Assembly: GCA_000716465.1 (NCBI GenBank)
Contig: JNWL01000025.1
Coordinates: 1 to 64,000 of the forward strand
Length of the DNA stretch: 64,000 nt
DNA from: Streptomyces bikiniensis
GTDB lineage: Bacteria > Actinomycetota > Actinomycetes > Streptomycetales > Streptomycetaceae
Reading direction: 5' to 3'
Shown here: in pieces, positions 51,402-60,215 of the stretch
Layout: the number at the start of each line of letters is the position of its first letter
How positions within the stretch are numbered: position 1 is the first letter of the stretch
Position numbers and translations under genes: made by a program
The notes under the pieces: model-generated
Seen by the model: only the letters and a program-made list of their open reading frames with translations
Database searches by the model: none
What the model was told of the DNA's origin: nothing

Positions 51402-52546
51402 GCACCCTGCAACTCCTCTTCGCCGTCCTCCTGGTCCTCGCCAACGGCTTCTTCGTCGGGGCCGAGTTCGCGCTCGTCTCCGTCCGGCGCAGCCAGATCG
51501 AGCCGCTCGGCGGCGCCCGGGCCAAGCAGGTCCTGTACGGCCTGGAGAACCTGCCCCGGATGATGGCGGCCGCGCAGTTCGGCATCACCGTCTGCTCGCT
51601 GACGCTCGGCGCCGTCGCCGAGCCGACCGTGGCCCACCTCCTCGAACCCGTCTTCCACGCGGCCGGGGTCCCCGAGGGCCTGATCCACCCGCTCGGCTAC
51701 GTCATCGCCCTGGCCGCCGTCGTCTTCCTCCACCTCGTCATCGGCGAGATGGTCCCGAAGAACCTGGCGATGGCCGCCCCGGAGCGGACCGCGCTCTGGC
51801 TGGCCCCGGCACTCGTCGGCTTCGCCCGGCTCTGCCGGCCCGTGACGACGGCCTTGGGCGCCTGCGCCGGGCTGGTCCTGCGGGCCTTCAAGGTCGAGCC
51901 GAAGGACGAGGTGGAGGCCGTCTTCACCAGCGCCCAGCTGGGCCGTCTCGTCGAGGACGCCGGACAGGCCGGCCTGCTCGACCCGGCCGAGCAGGAGCGC
52001 CTGGAGGACGCGCTCGAACTGGGCTCCCGCCCGGTGACCGACGTCCTCATCACCTCCGCCTCCCTGGTCACGGTCCCGCCGTCCGTCACCCCGCGCGAGA
52101 TCGAGGAGCTGACCGTGCGGACCGGGTACTCGCGCTTCCCGGTCCGCGCCGAGGCGGGCGCCGCCTTCATGGGCTTCGTGCACGTGAAGGACGTCCTCGA
52201 CCTGGAGGAGCGGGAGCGGGCGGTGCCGCAGCGGCTGTGGCGGCCGATGGCGACGCTCCGGGCGGAGCTGCCGCTCGACGACGCCCTCACCGTGATGCGC
52301 CGGGCCGCGACCCACCTGGCGCAGGTCGCGGACGGCTCGGGCCGGGTCCTCGGGCTCGTCGCCCTGGAGGACGTCCTGGAGATGCTGGTGGGCGAGGTCC
52401 GCGACCCCGCCCACCGGGTGCGCCCCCGGACGGCCACGGTCACGATCCCGGTCACGGCGCCGCATCCGGTGCCGGACACGGCCCGGGCCCGGCCCTCGGC
52501 CGCGCTGCCGGGCGCGGACCCCTCGCCGGCTCCCGCGCGGAGTTAG
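51398..52546 (+). CDS. CNNM/CBS-pair membrane protein without CorC domain
   Basis: 382 residues, paralogue of the gene upstream. DUF21 membrane domain about 1-190 (LANGFFVGAEFALVSVRRSQIE), CBS pair about 205-335 (VTDVLITSASLVTV, RVLGLVALEDVLEMLVGEV), then a Pro/Ala/Thr-rich tail in place of the CorC_HlyC domain. ATG 51398 overlaps the previous stop. Convergent with the AAA+ gene, 35 bp away, with no obvious terminator between. Confidence 0.9.
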   Translation: MSTLQLLFAVLLVLANGFFVGAEFALVSVRRSQIEPLGGARAKQVLYGLENLPRMMAAAQFGITVCSLTLGAVAEPTVAHLLEPVFHAAGVPEGLIHPLGYVIALAAVVFLHLVIGEMVPKNLAMAAPERTALWLAPALVGFARLCRPVTTALGACAGLVLRAFKVEPKDEVEAVFTSAQLGRLVEDAGQAGLLDPAEQERLEDALELGSRPVTDVLITSASLVTVPPSVTPREIEELTVRTGYSRFPVRAEAGAAFMGFVHVKDVLDLEERERAVPQRLWRPMATLRAELPLDDALTVMRRAATHLAQVADGSGRVLGLVALEDVLEMLVGEVRDPAHRVRPRTATVTIPVTAPHPVPDTARARPSAALPGADPSPAPARS

Positions 52547-52581
52547 GCCCTGATCCGCCGGACAGGCCCCAGTGCACCCGG

Positions 52582-54498
52582 CTAGTACGGGGGCGGTTCC
52601 TGCTGCGGGCCGCGGTCGACCGGACCGCGGCCCGACAGGACCTCCCCGTACGCCTGCATGAGGTCCGCGAGCCGGAGGGTGGCCAGGTCCTCCCGGGTCG
52701 GGCTGCCCGGGTAACCGGAGAGCCGCAGGTCCCGGTAGGCGCAGGACTTCTCGTACAGGGTGCGCAGGAAGCGCCCGTTGCCCAGCTCGTCGATCCAGCC
52801 CTGCTCCACGACGTGCCCGCTGATCGAGCGCAGCTCGTCACGGGCCTCGTCGTCCCAGCAGTCCCCGTTGGCCGCCGCGAGGACCTCGCCGATGGCGGTG
52901 AGTTCGAGCGGCCGGTACGAGGGGAAGTCGACCCGGGTGGTGAACCGGGAGGAGAGCCCCGGGTTGGTGGACAGCAGCCGGTCCATGCCCTCGGGGTAGC
53001 CGGCCAGGATGACCACCAGGTGGTCGCGGTTGTCCTCGGCCCGCTTCAGGAGCACCTGGAGCGCCTCGTCGCCGTACGCGTCGCCCTTGCTGTAGCCGGT
53101 GTTGGAGAGCGCGTAGGCCTCGTCCACGAAGAGCACCCCGCCGACCGCCGAGTCGATCAGCTCGTTGGCCTTGACCGCCGTCTGCCCCAGGAACTCGCCG
53201 ACCAGGTCGGCCCGCTGGGCCTCCACGAGGTGGTCGCCGCCGAGCAGCCCGAGGGCGTAGAAGACCCGGCCCAGGATGCGGGCGACCGTGGTCTTGCCGG
53301 TGCCCGAGGGGCCGGAGAAGACGAAGTGCCGCTTGGGCGGCTGGACCGGCAGCCCCCGGTCGGCCCGGAGCCGCGCCATCTCCAGCTGCGCCGAGAGCGC
53401 CTTGACCTGCCGCTTCACCGGTTCGAGGCCGACCATGCCCTCCAGCTCGGCCAGCGCCTCCGCGAGCAGGGCCGGATCGGTGGGGCCGGCCGGGAAGCGC
53501 GGCGGCTCCGGCTGCCGGGGGACCCGGGCCGTCTGCCGTACGGCCTCCGGGGACGGCGGCGCGGCCGGCGGCACCGGGTCGGGCGCGAGCAGCAGCCCGT
53601 CGCCGGGGCCGCCGGCGTCGGGCTCGGTACCCGGCACGGTGTCCACCGCGTCCTGGCCGAGACCGCCGCCGACCGTGCCCAGGGCGACCGTCGCGAGCCC
53701 GGCCGGGTCCTCCAGGCCGTCGTAGCCCTCGAAGCCGTCGTACGCGGTGATCGCCGCGAGCCGGGCCGCCGTGTCCATGAAGGCCGGGTCGATCCGGTGC
53801 ACGGCCCGGTAGAGCGGCAGGGCGGCGGCGCTGCGCCCGGTGCCCTCGTGGGCGCGGGCGAGCCAGTACCGCAGCTCCTTGCGCTGCGGCTGCTCGCTGC
53901 GGCACCGCATCAGGGAGGCCGACAGCAGCGGCTCGGCCTGGCCGTACATCTCCAGCCGCACCCGGGCCATGCCGCCGAAGAGCCCGGCCTCGATGCCGAG
54001 CAGCGGGTCGTCGACGAGGGGTTCGGTGAGCCGGACGAGCTGGTCCCAGTCCTTGACGAGGTAGGCCCGGCAGGCGTGCAGGAAGCGCACCTGGGGGTCG
54101 GTGTCGACCGGGGGGAGCCCCGCGAGGGCCCGGTCCAGCTCGGGCACGTGGCGCCCGTCGAGCCAGTGGGAGGCGTGTGCGAGCAGCAGGTCGCGCGGGC
54201 TCTCCAGGACGGGCTGCACCCACCAGCCCAGCCAGTACCAGGAGTTCAGGGTGCGCCGGTAGCGGTTCCGCTGCTCGCCGAAGCGCTCGCGGTGGCGGTG
54301 CATGCGCAGCAGCGCGGTCGTGGTGTCGACCCGGAGCGCGTGCAGCCCGAGCCAGGCGTCCGCCATCCCGGGATCGATCCGTACCGCCGCCCGGAACTCG
54401 TCCTCGGCCTGCGGATAGGCGCCCATCGTGTAGGCGTCGACTCCGCGCAGCCAGGCGAGCTCGGCCGGGGGCTGCGAGCCCTGTGTGCCGATGTCCAT
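52582..54498 (-). CDS. EccA/CbxX-type AAA+ ATPase with N-terminal TPR region
   Basis: 638 residues. The first 290 form helical TPR-like repeats (GVDAYTMGAYPQAEDEFRAAVRIDPGMADAWLGLHALR...), then a Pro-rich linker (about 300-350), then a CbxX/CfqX-type AAA+ domain: Walker A SGPSGTGKTT (Lys402), Walker B VLFVDEAYAL, sensor/arginine region LSSRFTTRVDFP. This is the layout of EccA from mycobacterial ESX type VII secretion, but no ESX genes lie in this window. ATG 54498 with GGGGGA five bases upstream; ATGs at 54519 and 54543 are less likely. Confidence 0.87.
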   Translation of the reverse strand: MDIGTQGSQPPAELAWLRGVDAYTMGAYPQAEDEFRAAVRIDPGMADAWLGLHALRVDTTTALLRMHRHRERFGEQRNRYRRTLNSWYWLGWWVQPVLESPRDLLLAHASHWLDGRHVPELDRALAGLPPVDTDPQVRFLHACRAYLVKDWDQLVRLTEPLVDDPLLGIEAGLFGGMARVRLEMYGQAEPLLSASLMRCRSEQPQRKELRYWLARAHEGTGRSAAALPLYRAVHRIDPAFMDTAARLAAITAYDGFEGYDGLEDPAGLATVALGTVGGGLGQDAVDTVPGTEPDAGGPGDGLLLAPDPVPPAAPPSPEAVRQTARVPRQPEPPRFPAGPTDPALLAEALAELEGMVGLEPVKRQVKALSAQLEMARLRADRGLPVQPPKRHFVFSGPSGTGKTTVARILGRVFYALGLLGGDHLVEAQRADLVGEFLGQTAVKANELIDSAVGGVLFVDEAYALSNTGYSKGDAYGDEALQVLLKRAEDNRDHLVVILAGYPEGMDRLLSTNPGLSSRFTTRVDFPSYRPLELTAIGEVLAAANGDCWDDEARDELRSISGHVVEQGWIDELGNGRFLRTLYEKSCAYRDLRLSGYPGSPTREDLATLRLADLMQAYGEVLSGRGPVDRGPQQEPPPY

Positions 54499-54687
54499 CG
54501 GGTCCCCCACAACCGTCATCGCATGGACGGGATTTGACCGCACCTGGGGGCATCGTACCTGCGCAGGGGGTGCGCGCTTAAGGAGAAGCGCATGATCCGG
54601 AAGCGGTGACCCTGGGTGAGCGACAGGGGACGCGAAGGGCCCTGGAGGGGCCTCGGGAGGGCTTCCGAAGGGGCTCCCGGGGCAGAA

Positions 54688-54725
54688 CGAAGCCCCCGAT
54701 CACGGGGGAACAACCGGGGGCTTCG
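54688..54725 (-). terminator. Terminator downstream of the uridine kinase-like gene
   Basis: 11-bp inverted repeat CGAAGCCCCCG (54688-54698) / 54715-54725, 16-nt loop, about 105 bp past the minus-strand kinase stop. On the minus strand it is followed by TTCTGCCC. The 54499-54828 gap otherwise holds only the palindrome at 54802 and a possible AAA+ -10 (TACGAT, minus, 54556-54551). Confidence 0.55.
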
Positions 54726-54801
54726 CGTCCGCGGCGGCTCCGAAAAGCCGCACATTCAGAACGTAAGACCTGTACGCCCCTGGGGTCAAGCGGAGTTGGG
54801 G

Positions 54802-54815
54802 CACTTGCGCAAGTG
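54802..54815. promoter_or_regulatory. Perfect palindrome CACTTGCGCAAGTG
   Basis: 14-bp perfect palindrome, 14 bp downstream of the uridine kinase-like stop and about 300 bp upstream of the AAA+ start on the same strand. It could be an operator for the AAA+ gene or a small structural element; nothing decides between them. Confidence 0.4.
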
Positions 54816-54828
54816 GACCCGGGGCCCC

Positions 54829-55458
54829 TCAGTTCGCGGACAGAAAGTCGTCACGGTGGGTGATGATCTGGTCCGTGCCCGCTGTCACACGGGGCCCGGG
54901 AAGCCACTCGTACCCCTCCCCGCACTCCCGTACCAGGGTGTCGGCGAAGGGCCGGGAGGGGTCCTCGGAGAAATGGCGAGTCTCCGCCACGGTCCAGCCC
55001 TCCCAGAAGGCCGCCTGCTCCGGGCCGTCCCGGCGCCGGCCCCGCTCCCAGGACCCCTCCGCGCCGCGCTCCATCCACAGCAGGCGCGCCAGGAAGGGCC
55101 GCACCGCCCGCCGGCCCGCGCCGACGCCCTCGACGAGGACCACCGGCGCCGGGGGCAGCGCGCGCGGCTCCCCGAAGCGCCGCAGCCGCCAGTCGTACGG
55201 GCGGTAGGCCGCGGCCGCGCCCCGCGCGAGGGGCTCCAGGACCTGTTCCCGCAGCCGGCCGGTCCACGCGAAGAGCTCCTCGTGGGTGGCGAGGTCGTCG
55301 AGGTGGAGGACGGGGGCGCCACCGAGGGCGGCGGAGAGGCGGGCCGCGAGGGTGGACTTGCCGGAGCCCGCGTGCCCGTCGACCGCGACCAGCCGGACCG
55401 GCCCGCAGGAGGGCGGCAGCCGGAGCAGCGCGCGGGCCGCGCGGTCGAGGTCGTCCAT
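54829..55458 (-). CDS. Uridine kinase-like P-loop kinase
   Basis: 209 residues. Walker A VDGHAGSGKSTLAARL (26-41), then HLDDLATHEELFAW, DWRLRRFGEP, and EGVGAGRRAVRPF, the pattern of uridine kinase/PRK-type kinases. It may phosphorylate uridine or a related small molecule; it is shorter than typical Udk and lacks a clear C-terminal part, so substrate is uncertain. ATG 55458. Divergent from the C39 peptidase gene, sharing a 264-bp region with a perfect palindrome. Confidence 0.78.
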   Translation of the reverse strand: MDDLDRAARALLRLPPSCGPVRLVAVDGHAGSGKSTLAARLSAALGGAPVLHLDDLATHEELFAWTGRLREQVLEPLARGAAAAYRPYDWRLRRFGEPRALPPAPVVLVEGVGAGRRAVRPFLARLLWMERGAEGSWERGRRRDGPEQAAFWEGWTVAETRHFSEDPSRPFADTLVRECGEGYEWLPGPRVTAGTDQIITHRDDFLSAN

Positions 55459-55520
55459 GGGCCCAGGGTAGGGGAGCGGGGACCGTCCCAGGTCAGGGAG
55501 GTGCCGCCGTCAGTGGGCGA

Positions 55521-55534
55521 GACCAATATTGGTC
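55521..55534. promoter_or_regulatory. Operator-like palindrome GACCAATATTGGTC
   Basis: 14-bp perfect palindrome with an AATATT centre, very unusual base composition for this genome, located between the divergent uridine kinase-like and C39 peptidase genes, 62 bp from the former start. A repressor binding site is likely; its protein is not identifiable here. Confidence 0.55.
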
Positions 55535-55602
55535 CGGCGACGCGGGGCGAAGTGCTGGCGGAGGCCCGCCGGGGCCGGGATAGTGGGCCCGCGCGACCCG
55601 TC

Positions 55603-55696
55603 CGCACGCCGCGTCGGCACACCCGCACGCCACGTCGACGCGCCCGCACACCACGTCGGCACACCCGTACGCCACCTCGACACATCCGTACGCCCA
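55603..55696. repeat. 21-bp tandem repeat upstream of the C39 peptidase gene
   Basis: Four and a half copies with CGCACGCC/CGTACGCC starting at 55603, 55624, 55645, 55666 and 55687. It ends 26 bp before the start codon. The open frame through it reads RTPRRHT-type heptads, but there is no start signal upstream and the protein's real N-terminus is a clear signal peptide. Confidence 0.8.
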
Positions 55697-55722
55697 CCGT
55701 TCTCGACTGGGGGTCACCGCCC

Positions 55723-57084
55723 ATGACCAGCTCCACCCCGCGCAGAACCGTCCTCGCCGCGGCGCTCGCGGCCGCCGCGGGAACGGCCGCGGCCGCCGTC
55801 CCCGCCGTCGCCTCCGCTGCCGCCCCCAGGGGCCGCGCCCCCGCGCCCGGCCCGGTCGACAACCGCTTCTGGTCCTCGTACGCGGACTGGCGGCGCGGCA
55901 CCTCCACCGGTACGAGGGCGGTCCCCGGGCTCCGCCCGGGCCTGGTCCTCGACCGGCCCGCCGGCCGCACCGACCACACCGACCCGCACACCGGGCGGAC
56001 CTCGACCTGGGAGTACGCGAGCTGGACCTCGCCCGTGCACACCCCGGCCGCACCCGCCACCGAGGTCATCGCCTCCTGGAACGCCCGTACGCCCCCGGGC
56101 ACCTGGATCCAGGTCGAGCTGTCCGGCACGTACTCCGACTCCACGGCCGTCCCCCGGTACGTCCTGGGCCGCTGGACCTCGGGCGACGGCGAGGAGGACA
56201 TCCGGCGCACCTCGGTGGACGACCAGACCGACGGCAGGAGCAGCGTCTGGACCGACACCTTCGCGATCGACGACCCGGCGAGCGGGCTGCGGCTGCGCTC
56301 GTACCGGCTGCGCCTGACCCTGTACCGGGCGCCGGGCAGCGGCCGCACCCCGACGGTGTGGCGGGTCGGCGCCGTGGCCTCGGACGTCCCGGACCGCTTC
56401 ACCGTCCCGGCCTCCGTGCCCGGCCCGGCCCGCGAGCTGGCCGTGCCGCGCTACTCGCAGAACACCCACGTCGGGCAGTACCCCGAGTACGACAACGGCG
56501 GCGAGGCCTGGTGCAGCCCGACCTCCTCCCAGATGGTCGTCGAGTACTGGGGGCGCCGCCCCTCGGCGGAGGACCTGGCCTGGGTGGACCCGGCCTTCGC
56601 CGACCCGCAGGTCTGCCACGCGGCCCGCTTCACCTACGACCACCAGTACGAGGGCTGCGGCAACTGGCCCTTCAACGCCGCCTACGCCGCCACCTACCCC
56701 GGCATGAACGCCGTGGTCACCCGGCTGCGCTCGCTCACCGAACTGGAGAGCCTGGTCCGCGCCGGCATCCCGGCCGTGACGTCCCAGTCCTTCCTCGAGG
56801 AGGAGCTGACCGGCGCCGGTTACGGCACCGCGGGCCACCTGATGACCGTCGTCGGCTTCACCCCGGACGGCGACGTCGTCGCCAACGACCCGGCGTCCCC
56901 GAGCAACGAGGCCGTCCGCCGGGTCTACCGGCGGCGCGAATGGGAGAACATCTGGCTGCGGACGAAGCGGTACGACGCGAACGGCAGGGTCAGGAGCGGT
57001 ACGGGCGGCGTCTGCTACGTCTACTGGCCGACCGGCCCGACCCCGGCCCAGCAGCGCGCGCTGCGGTCGCTCGGGCTGGTGTGA
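55723..57084 (+). CDS. Exported peptidase C39-family protein
   Basis: 453 residues. Twin-arginine-like signal peptide (RRTVLAAALAAAAGTAAAA, about 7-35), a beta-sandwich region (about 50-240), then a papain-like C39 domain. Catalytic residues: Cys264 (GGEAWCSPTSSQMV), His372 (TAGHLMTVVGF) and Asp389 (VVANDPAS). Unlike bacteriocin transporters it has no ABC or membrane domain, so it acts as a free exported cysteine peptidase. ATG 55723. The ORF continues upstream to 54616 without coding character. Confidence 0.9.
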   Translation: MTSSTPRRTVLAAALAAAAGTAAAAVPAVASAAAPRGRAPAPGPVDNRFWSSYADWRRGTSTGTRAVPGLRPGLVLDRPAGRTDHTDPHTGRTSTWEYASWTSPVHTPAAPATEVIASWNARTPPGTWIQVELSGTYSDSTAVPRYVLGRWTSGDGEEDIRRTSVDDQTDGRSSVWTDTFAIDDPASGLRLRSYRLRLTLYRAPGSGRTPTVWRVGAVASDVPDRFTVPASVPGPARELAVPRYSQNTHVGQYPEYDNGGEAWCSPTSSQMVVEYWGRRPSAEDLAWVDPAFADPQVCHAARFTYDHQYEGCGNWPFNAAYAATYPGMNAVVTRLRSLTELESLVRAGIPAVTSQSFLEEELTGAGYGTAGHLMTVVGFTPDGDVVANDPASPSNEAVRRVYRRREWENIWLRTKRYDANGRVRSGTGGVCYVYWPTGPTPAQQRALRSLGLV

Positions 57085-57176
57085 GCGGGCCCGGACCTGC
57101 GGAAGGCGCGAACCGGTGAGGGCCAAAGCGCCGTCCGGGCGCGGGAGTTGCGGAAGCGCTGCGCTACGTTGAGGGC

Positions 57177-57959
57177 GTGACCGACATCGAATCGCGCATC
57201 GACACGTCCCGGCCGCACACCGCCCGGATATGGAACTACTGGACCGGCGGCAAGGACAACTACCCGGTCGACCGGGAGGCCGGGGACCGGATCCGGGAAC
57301 TGCACCCCGGGATCGGGGAGTACGCGAAGGCGGACCGGCTGTTCCTGGGACGGGCGGTGCGGCACCTGGCCGTGCAGGAGGGCGTCCGGCAGTTCCTGGA
57401 CATCGGTACGGGACTGCCGAGCGCCGACAACACGCACGAGGTCGCCCAGCGGGTCGCCCCCGACGCGCGGGTCGTGTACGTGGACAACGACCCGCTCGTC
57501 CTCGCGCACGCCCGCGCCCTCCTCGTCGGGACGCCCGAGGGCGCCACCGACTACCTGGACGCCGACCTGCGGGACGTCGACACGATCCTGGCCGCCGCGG
57601 CGAAGACGCTCGACCTGTCGAAACCGGTCGCGCTGATGCTGCTCGGGGTCGTCATCTTCGTCGAGGACGACGAGGAGTCGTACGGAGTCGTCCGCCGGCT
57701 CATGGACGCGCTCGCGCCCGGCAGCCACCTCGTCCTCTCCCACACGGTCACCCGCCCCGACATGCCGGACGTCGACGAGGCGGTGGCCTTCTGGAACGAG
57801 CACGGCACCCCGAAGCTCACCCAGCGCACCCCCGAAGCGGTCGCGCGCTACTTCGACGGCCTGGAGCTGCTGGAGCCCGGCGTGGTCTCCTGCTCCGCCT
57901 GGCGACCGGAGAGGCCGGCGCCGGACGTCGCGATGTACGCGGGCGTCGGCCGCAAGTGA
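57177..57959 (+). CDS. DUF574 SAM-dependent methyltransferase
   Basis: 260 residues. Streptomyces-abundant methyltransferase family (PF04672): RPHTARIWNYWTGGKDNYPVDRE at the N-terminus, SAM-binding FLDIGTGLPSADNTHE and VVYVDNDPLVLAHA. Substrate unknown; many copies per genome. GTG 57177 follows TACGTT by exactly six bases, so transcription probably starts at the start codon (leaderless). Confidence 0.9.
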   Translation: MTDIESRIDTSRPHTARIWNYWTGGKDNYPVDREAGDRIRELHPGIGEYAKADRLFLGRAVRHLAVQEGVRQFLDIGTGLPSADNTHEVAQRVAPDARVVYVDNDPLVLAHARALLVGTPEGATDYLDADLRDVDTILAAAAKTLDLSKPVALMLLGVVIFVEDDEESYGVVRRLMDALAPGSHLVLSHTVTRPDMPDVDEAVAFWNEHGTPKLTQRTPEAVARYFDGLELLEPGVVSCSAWRPERPAPDVAMYAGVGRK

Positions 57960-58208
57960 GGGCGGGGCGGACGGGCGGACGTTTCGGACAGGTGCCCGCC
58001 CGCCCCTGACCGTCCCCTCCGGATCGTGCGGCGCGACGCGGGCGGCGACGTGGCGTCCGGCACAGGAGGGGCCCGCCGGCCCCGGGTCCCCGAACGCCCT
58101 TCGGCCGCTCGGCGCAAGGCCTCCCGGGTCCCCGGCGCCCTCCGGCACGGCGGGGCGGCCCCGGGGGACGTGACGGACATCTCTACCCCGGAGCCGCCTC
58201 CGTGGCGC

Positions 58209-58367
58209 ATGGTGTTCGTCATGACCTCCACCACCCACAGCCTCACCCTCCTCCGCGCCCGCACGGGCGGTCCCCGGGACGACGGGCCCAAGATCCTGGA
58301 GAACGTCCTCGGCTGGACCCTGGTCGTGCTGCTCGCCGTGTTCGTCACCCGGGCGGGCCTCATGTGA
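58209..58367 (+). CDS. Possible small membrane protein
   Basis: 52 residues from ATG 58209 (or 48 from ATG 58221). The C-terminal half is one hydrophobic helix (NVLGWTLVVLLAVFVTRAGLM) after a charged segment RTGGPRDDGPKIL. The frame runs back to 58026, but the upstream part is R/P-rich with no ribosome-binding site. The coding bias of the last 50 codons is acceptable; no homologue known to me. The 57960-58208 stretch shows nothing else. Confidence 0.4.
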   Translation: MVFVMTSTTHSLTLLRARTGGPRDDGPKILENVLGWTLVVLLAVFVTRAGLM

Positions 58368-58470
58368 CGGCGTCGGTGTGATCCCCCGGTGGCCGTGTGG
58401 TCCCGGACCGCCGGGCGGGCGTACTCCCCGCGACCCCGGTATCCCGCGTGCGGCCCGCCCGCGTCCGGCC

Positions 58471-59641
58471 GTGTCCGACACCCCCGCGAACGGCGTGGAG
58501 CGCCGACTGCCCACCGGTGAGGCCCGTGAGCTGCTCGCCCTGGCGTGCGACATCGCCCCGCGGGAGATCGCCCCGTCCGCCGCGGCCGAGGAGGCCGCCG
58601 GACGCTTCCCGCGCGAACTGTTCGCCCTGTTCTCCCGCTCCGGACTCCTCGGACCGCCCCACGGCCCCGCGTACGGCGGGGGAGGCCAGCCGTACGAGGC
58701 GTACCTCCAGGTCCTGGAGGAGTTCGCCGCCGCCCGGCTCACCGTCGGCCTCGGCGTCAGCGTCCACACCCTCTCCTGCCACGCGCTCGCCGGCTTCGGC
58801 ACCGAGGAGCAGCGGGCCGCACACCTGCCCGCGCTGCCGGGCGGCGGCCTCCTCGGCGCGTACTGCCTCTCCGAACCCTCCGCCGGGTCCGACGCGGCGG
58901 CGCTGCGGACCCGGGCCGTCCGCGACGGCGACGCGTGGACGACCGACGGCACCAAGGCGTGGATCACGCACGGCGGGATCGCCGACTTCCGCACGGTCAT
59001 GGCCCGCACCGGCGGCCCGGGCGCGCGGCATCACGGCCTTCCTGGTCCCGGGGGACGCGCCGGGCCTGAACGCGGACCCGCCCGAGCGGAAGATGGGCAT
59101 GGGCGGCTCGCCCACCGCGCAACTGCGCTTCGACGGCGTACGGGTCCCCGACGCGCGGCGGCTCGGCGGGGAGGGGCAGGGCTTCGCGATCGCGCTCGAC
59201 GCCCTGGACTCGGGACGGCTCGGCATCGCCGCCTGCGCCGTCGGGCTCGCGCAGGCCGCCCTGGACGCGGCCGTCGGACACGCCCGGGAGCGACGCCGGT
59301 CCGGCCGGCCGATCGCCGACTTCCAGGGGCTCCGCTTCCTCCTCGCCGACATGGCGACCCGGGTCGAGGCGGGCCGGGCGCTGTACCTGGAGGCGGCGCG
59401 GCTGCGCGACGGGGGGCGGCCCTTCGGCCGGTGCGCGGCGATGGCCAAGCTCTTCTGCACGGACGCCGCCGTGCGGGTCACGACGGACGCGGTGCAGGCG
59501 CTCGGCGGGTACGGCTGCACGGCGGACTTCCCGGTGGAGCGCTTCCTGCGGGAGGCCGAGGTGCTCCAGATCGTCGAGGGAACCCATCAGATCCAGCGGG
59601 TGGTCATCGCCCGTCACCTGGTCGGACCAGAGTCCCGCTGA
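58471..59641 (+). pseudogene. Acyl-CoA dehydrogenase with internal frameshift
   Basis: From GTG 58471 the first frame reads a good acyl-CoA dehydrogenase N-terminus (RLPTGEARELLALACDIAP ... LSEPSAGSDAA ... WITHGGIADFRTVMARTGG), up to about 59018. The rest (GITAFLVPGDAPGL ... RFLREAEVLQIVEGTHQIQR, with the catalytic Glu in VEGTHQ) is in the next frame. Removing one G from GGG at 59019-59021 joins them into a normal enzyme of about 389 residues. All other motifs are intact and codon bias is good on both sides, so this is either a very recent mutation or a sequencing error. The 3' end overlaps the minus-strand gene by 38 bp. Confidence 0.8.
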
Positions 59642-60062
59642 CCCGGACGGTCCGGTCCGCCCAGACGGGTCCCGCGGCGAGCCGGGTCCACTCCTGGTCG
59701 CGGTGGCCGGGCAGGGTGCGGCCCTGGCTCGCCCAGAGCGAGAGCACGTCCTGGTAGATGGGCGGGTGCGCCGGGACGGGGGCGGGGAGGGCCGCGGAGA
59801 CCGGGGCCTGTGCCGAGAGCGGGACCGGGGCGGCGACCGGGACGGGGGTGGTGATCGTGACCGGCGGGTCGGCGGGGAGGGGCGGACTGACCGGCGCCGG
59901 CACGGGCGCGGGCACGGTCCCGGCCGCGGATCCGGGTGCCGGCGCGGACACGGTCATCGTCGTCGTCGGCGCCGCAGCCGGTTGAGGAACCGATTCTTCA
60001 ATGCGCGGCTCGGCCTGCCGGTGCCGACCGTAACCGCTGGGCGTCGTGTGCAGCGTGGTCAT
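59604..60062 (-). CDS. Pro/Ala-rich hypothetical protein
   Basis: 152 residues. A short polar N-terminus, a long Pro/Ala/Val-rich middle (about 25-98) and a compact C-terminal segment (IYQDVLSLWASQGRTLPGHRDQEWTRLAAGPVW) that looks conserved and may be the functional part. No signal peptide or membrane helix. It overlaps the acyl-CoA dehydrogenase 3' end. Low-complexity body means caution, but the C-terminal block resembles a family I associate with Streptomyces. Confidence 0.6.
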   Translation of the reverse strand: MTTLHTTPSGYGRHRQAEPRIEESVPQPAAAPTTTMTVSAPAPGSAAGTVPAPVPAPVSPPLPADPPVTITTPVPVAAPVPLSAQAPVSAALPAPVPAHPPIYQDVLSLWASQGRTLPGHRDQEWTRLAAGPVWADRTVRVSGTLVRPGDGR

Positions 60063-60215
60063 GCCCTGACCAACGCGCCCCGGCGGTCAGGGGTCACCGC
60101 CGAGCGCATTCGAGCGGCAGTTCGCCCGGTACCCGGGCGGTCCCGCTCCCCGCGCCGTCCGGTCTCCCGTACCGCGCCGTCACGCGGTACGGGAACGTCC
60201 GCCGGTGTCGCGGCC

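Noticed and set aside
52582..54498. Type VII secretion locus
   Set aside because: Only the EccA-like ATPase is found; no other ESX component lies within the window.
54544..54828. Small RNA gene such as 6C RNA
   Set aside because: C-rich stems are present, but the consensus could not be matched and the hairpin is explained as a minus-strand terminator.
54616..55722. N-terminal extension of the C39 peptidase
   Set aside because: Crosses the antisense kinase gene, the palindrome and the 21-bp array, and the true protein begins with a signal peptide at 55723.
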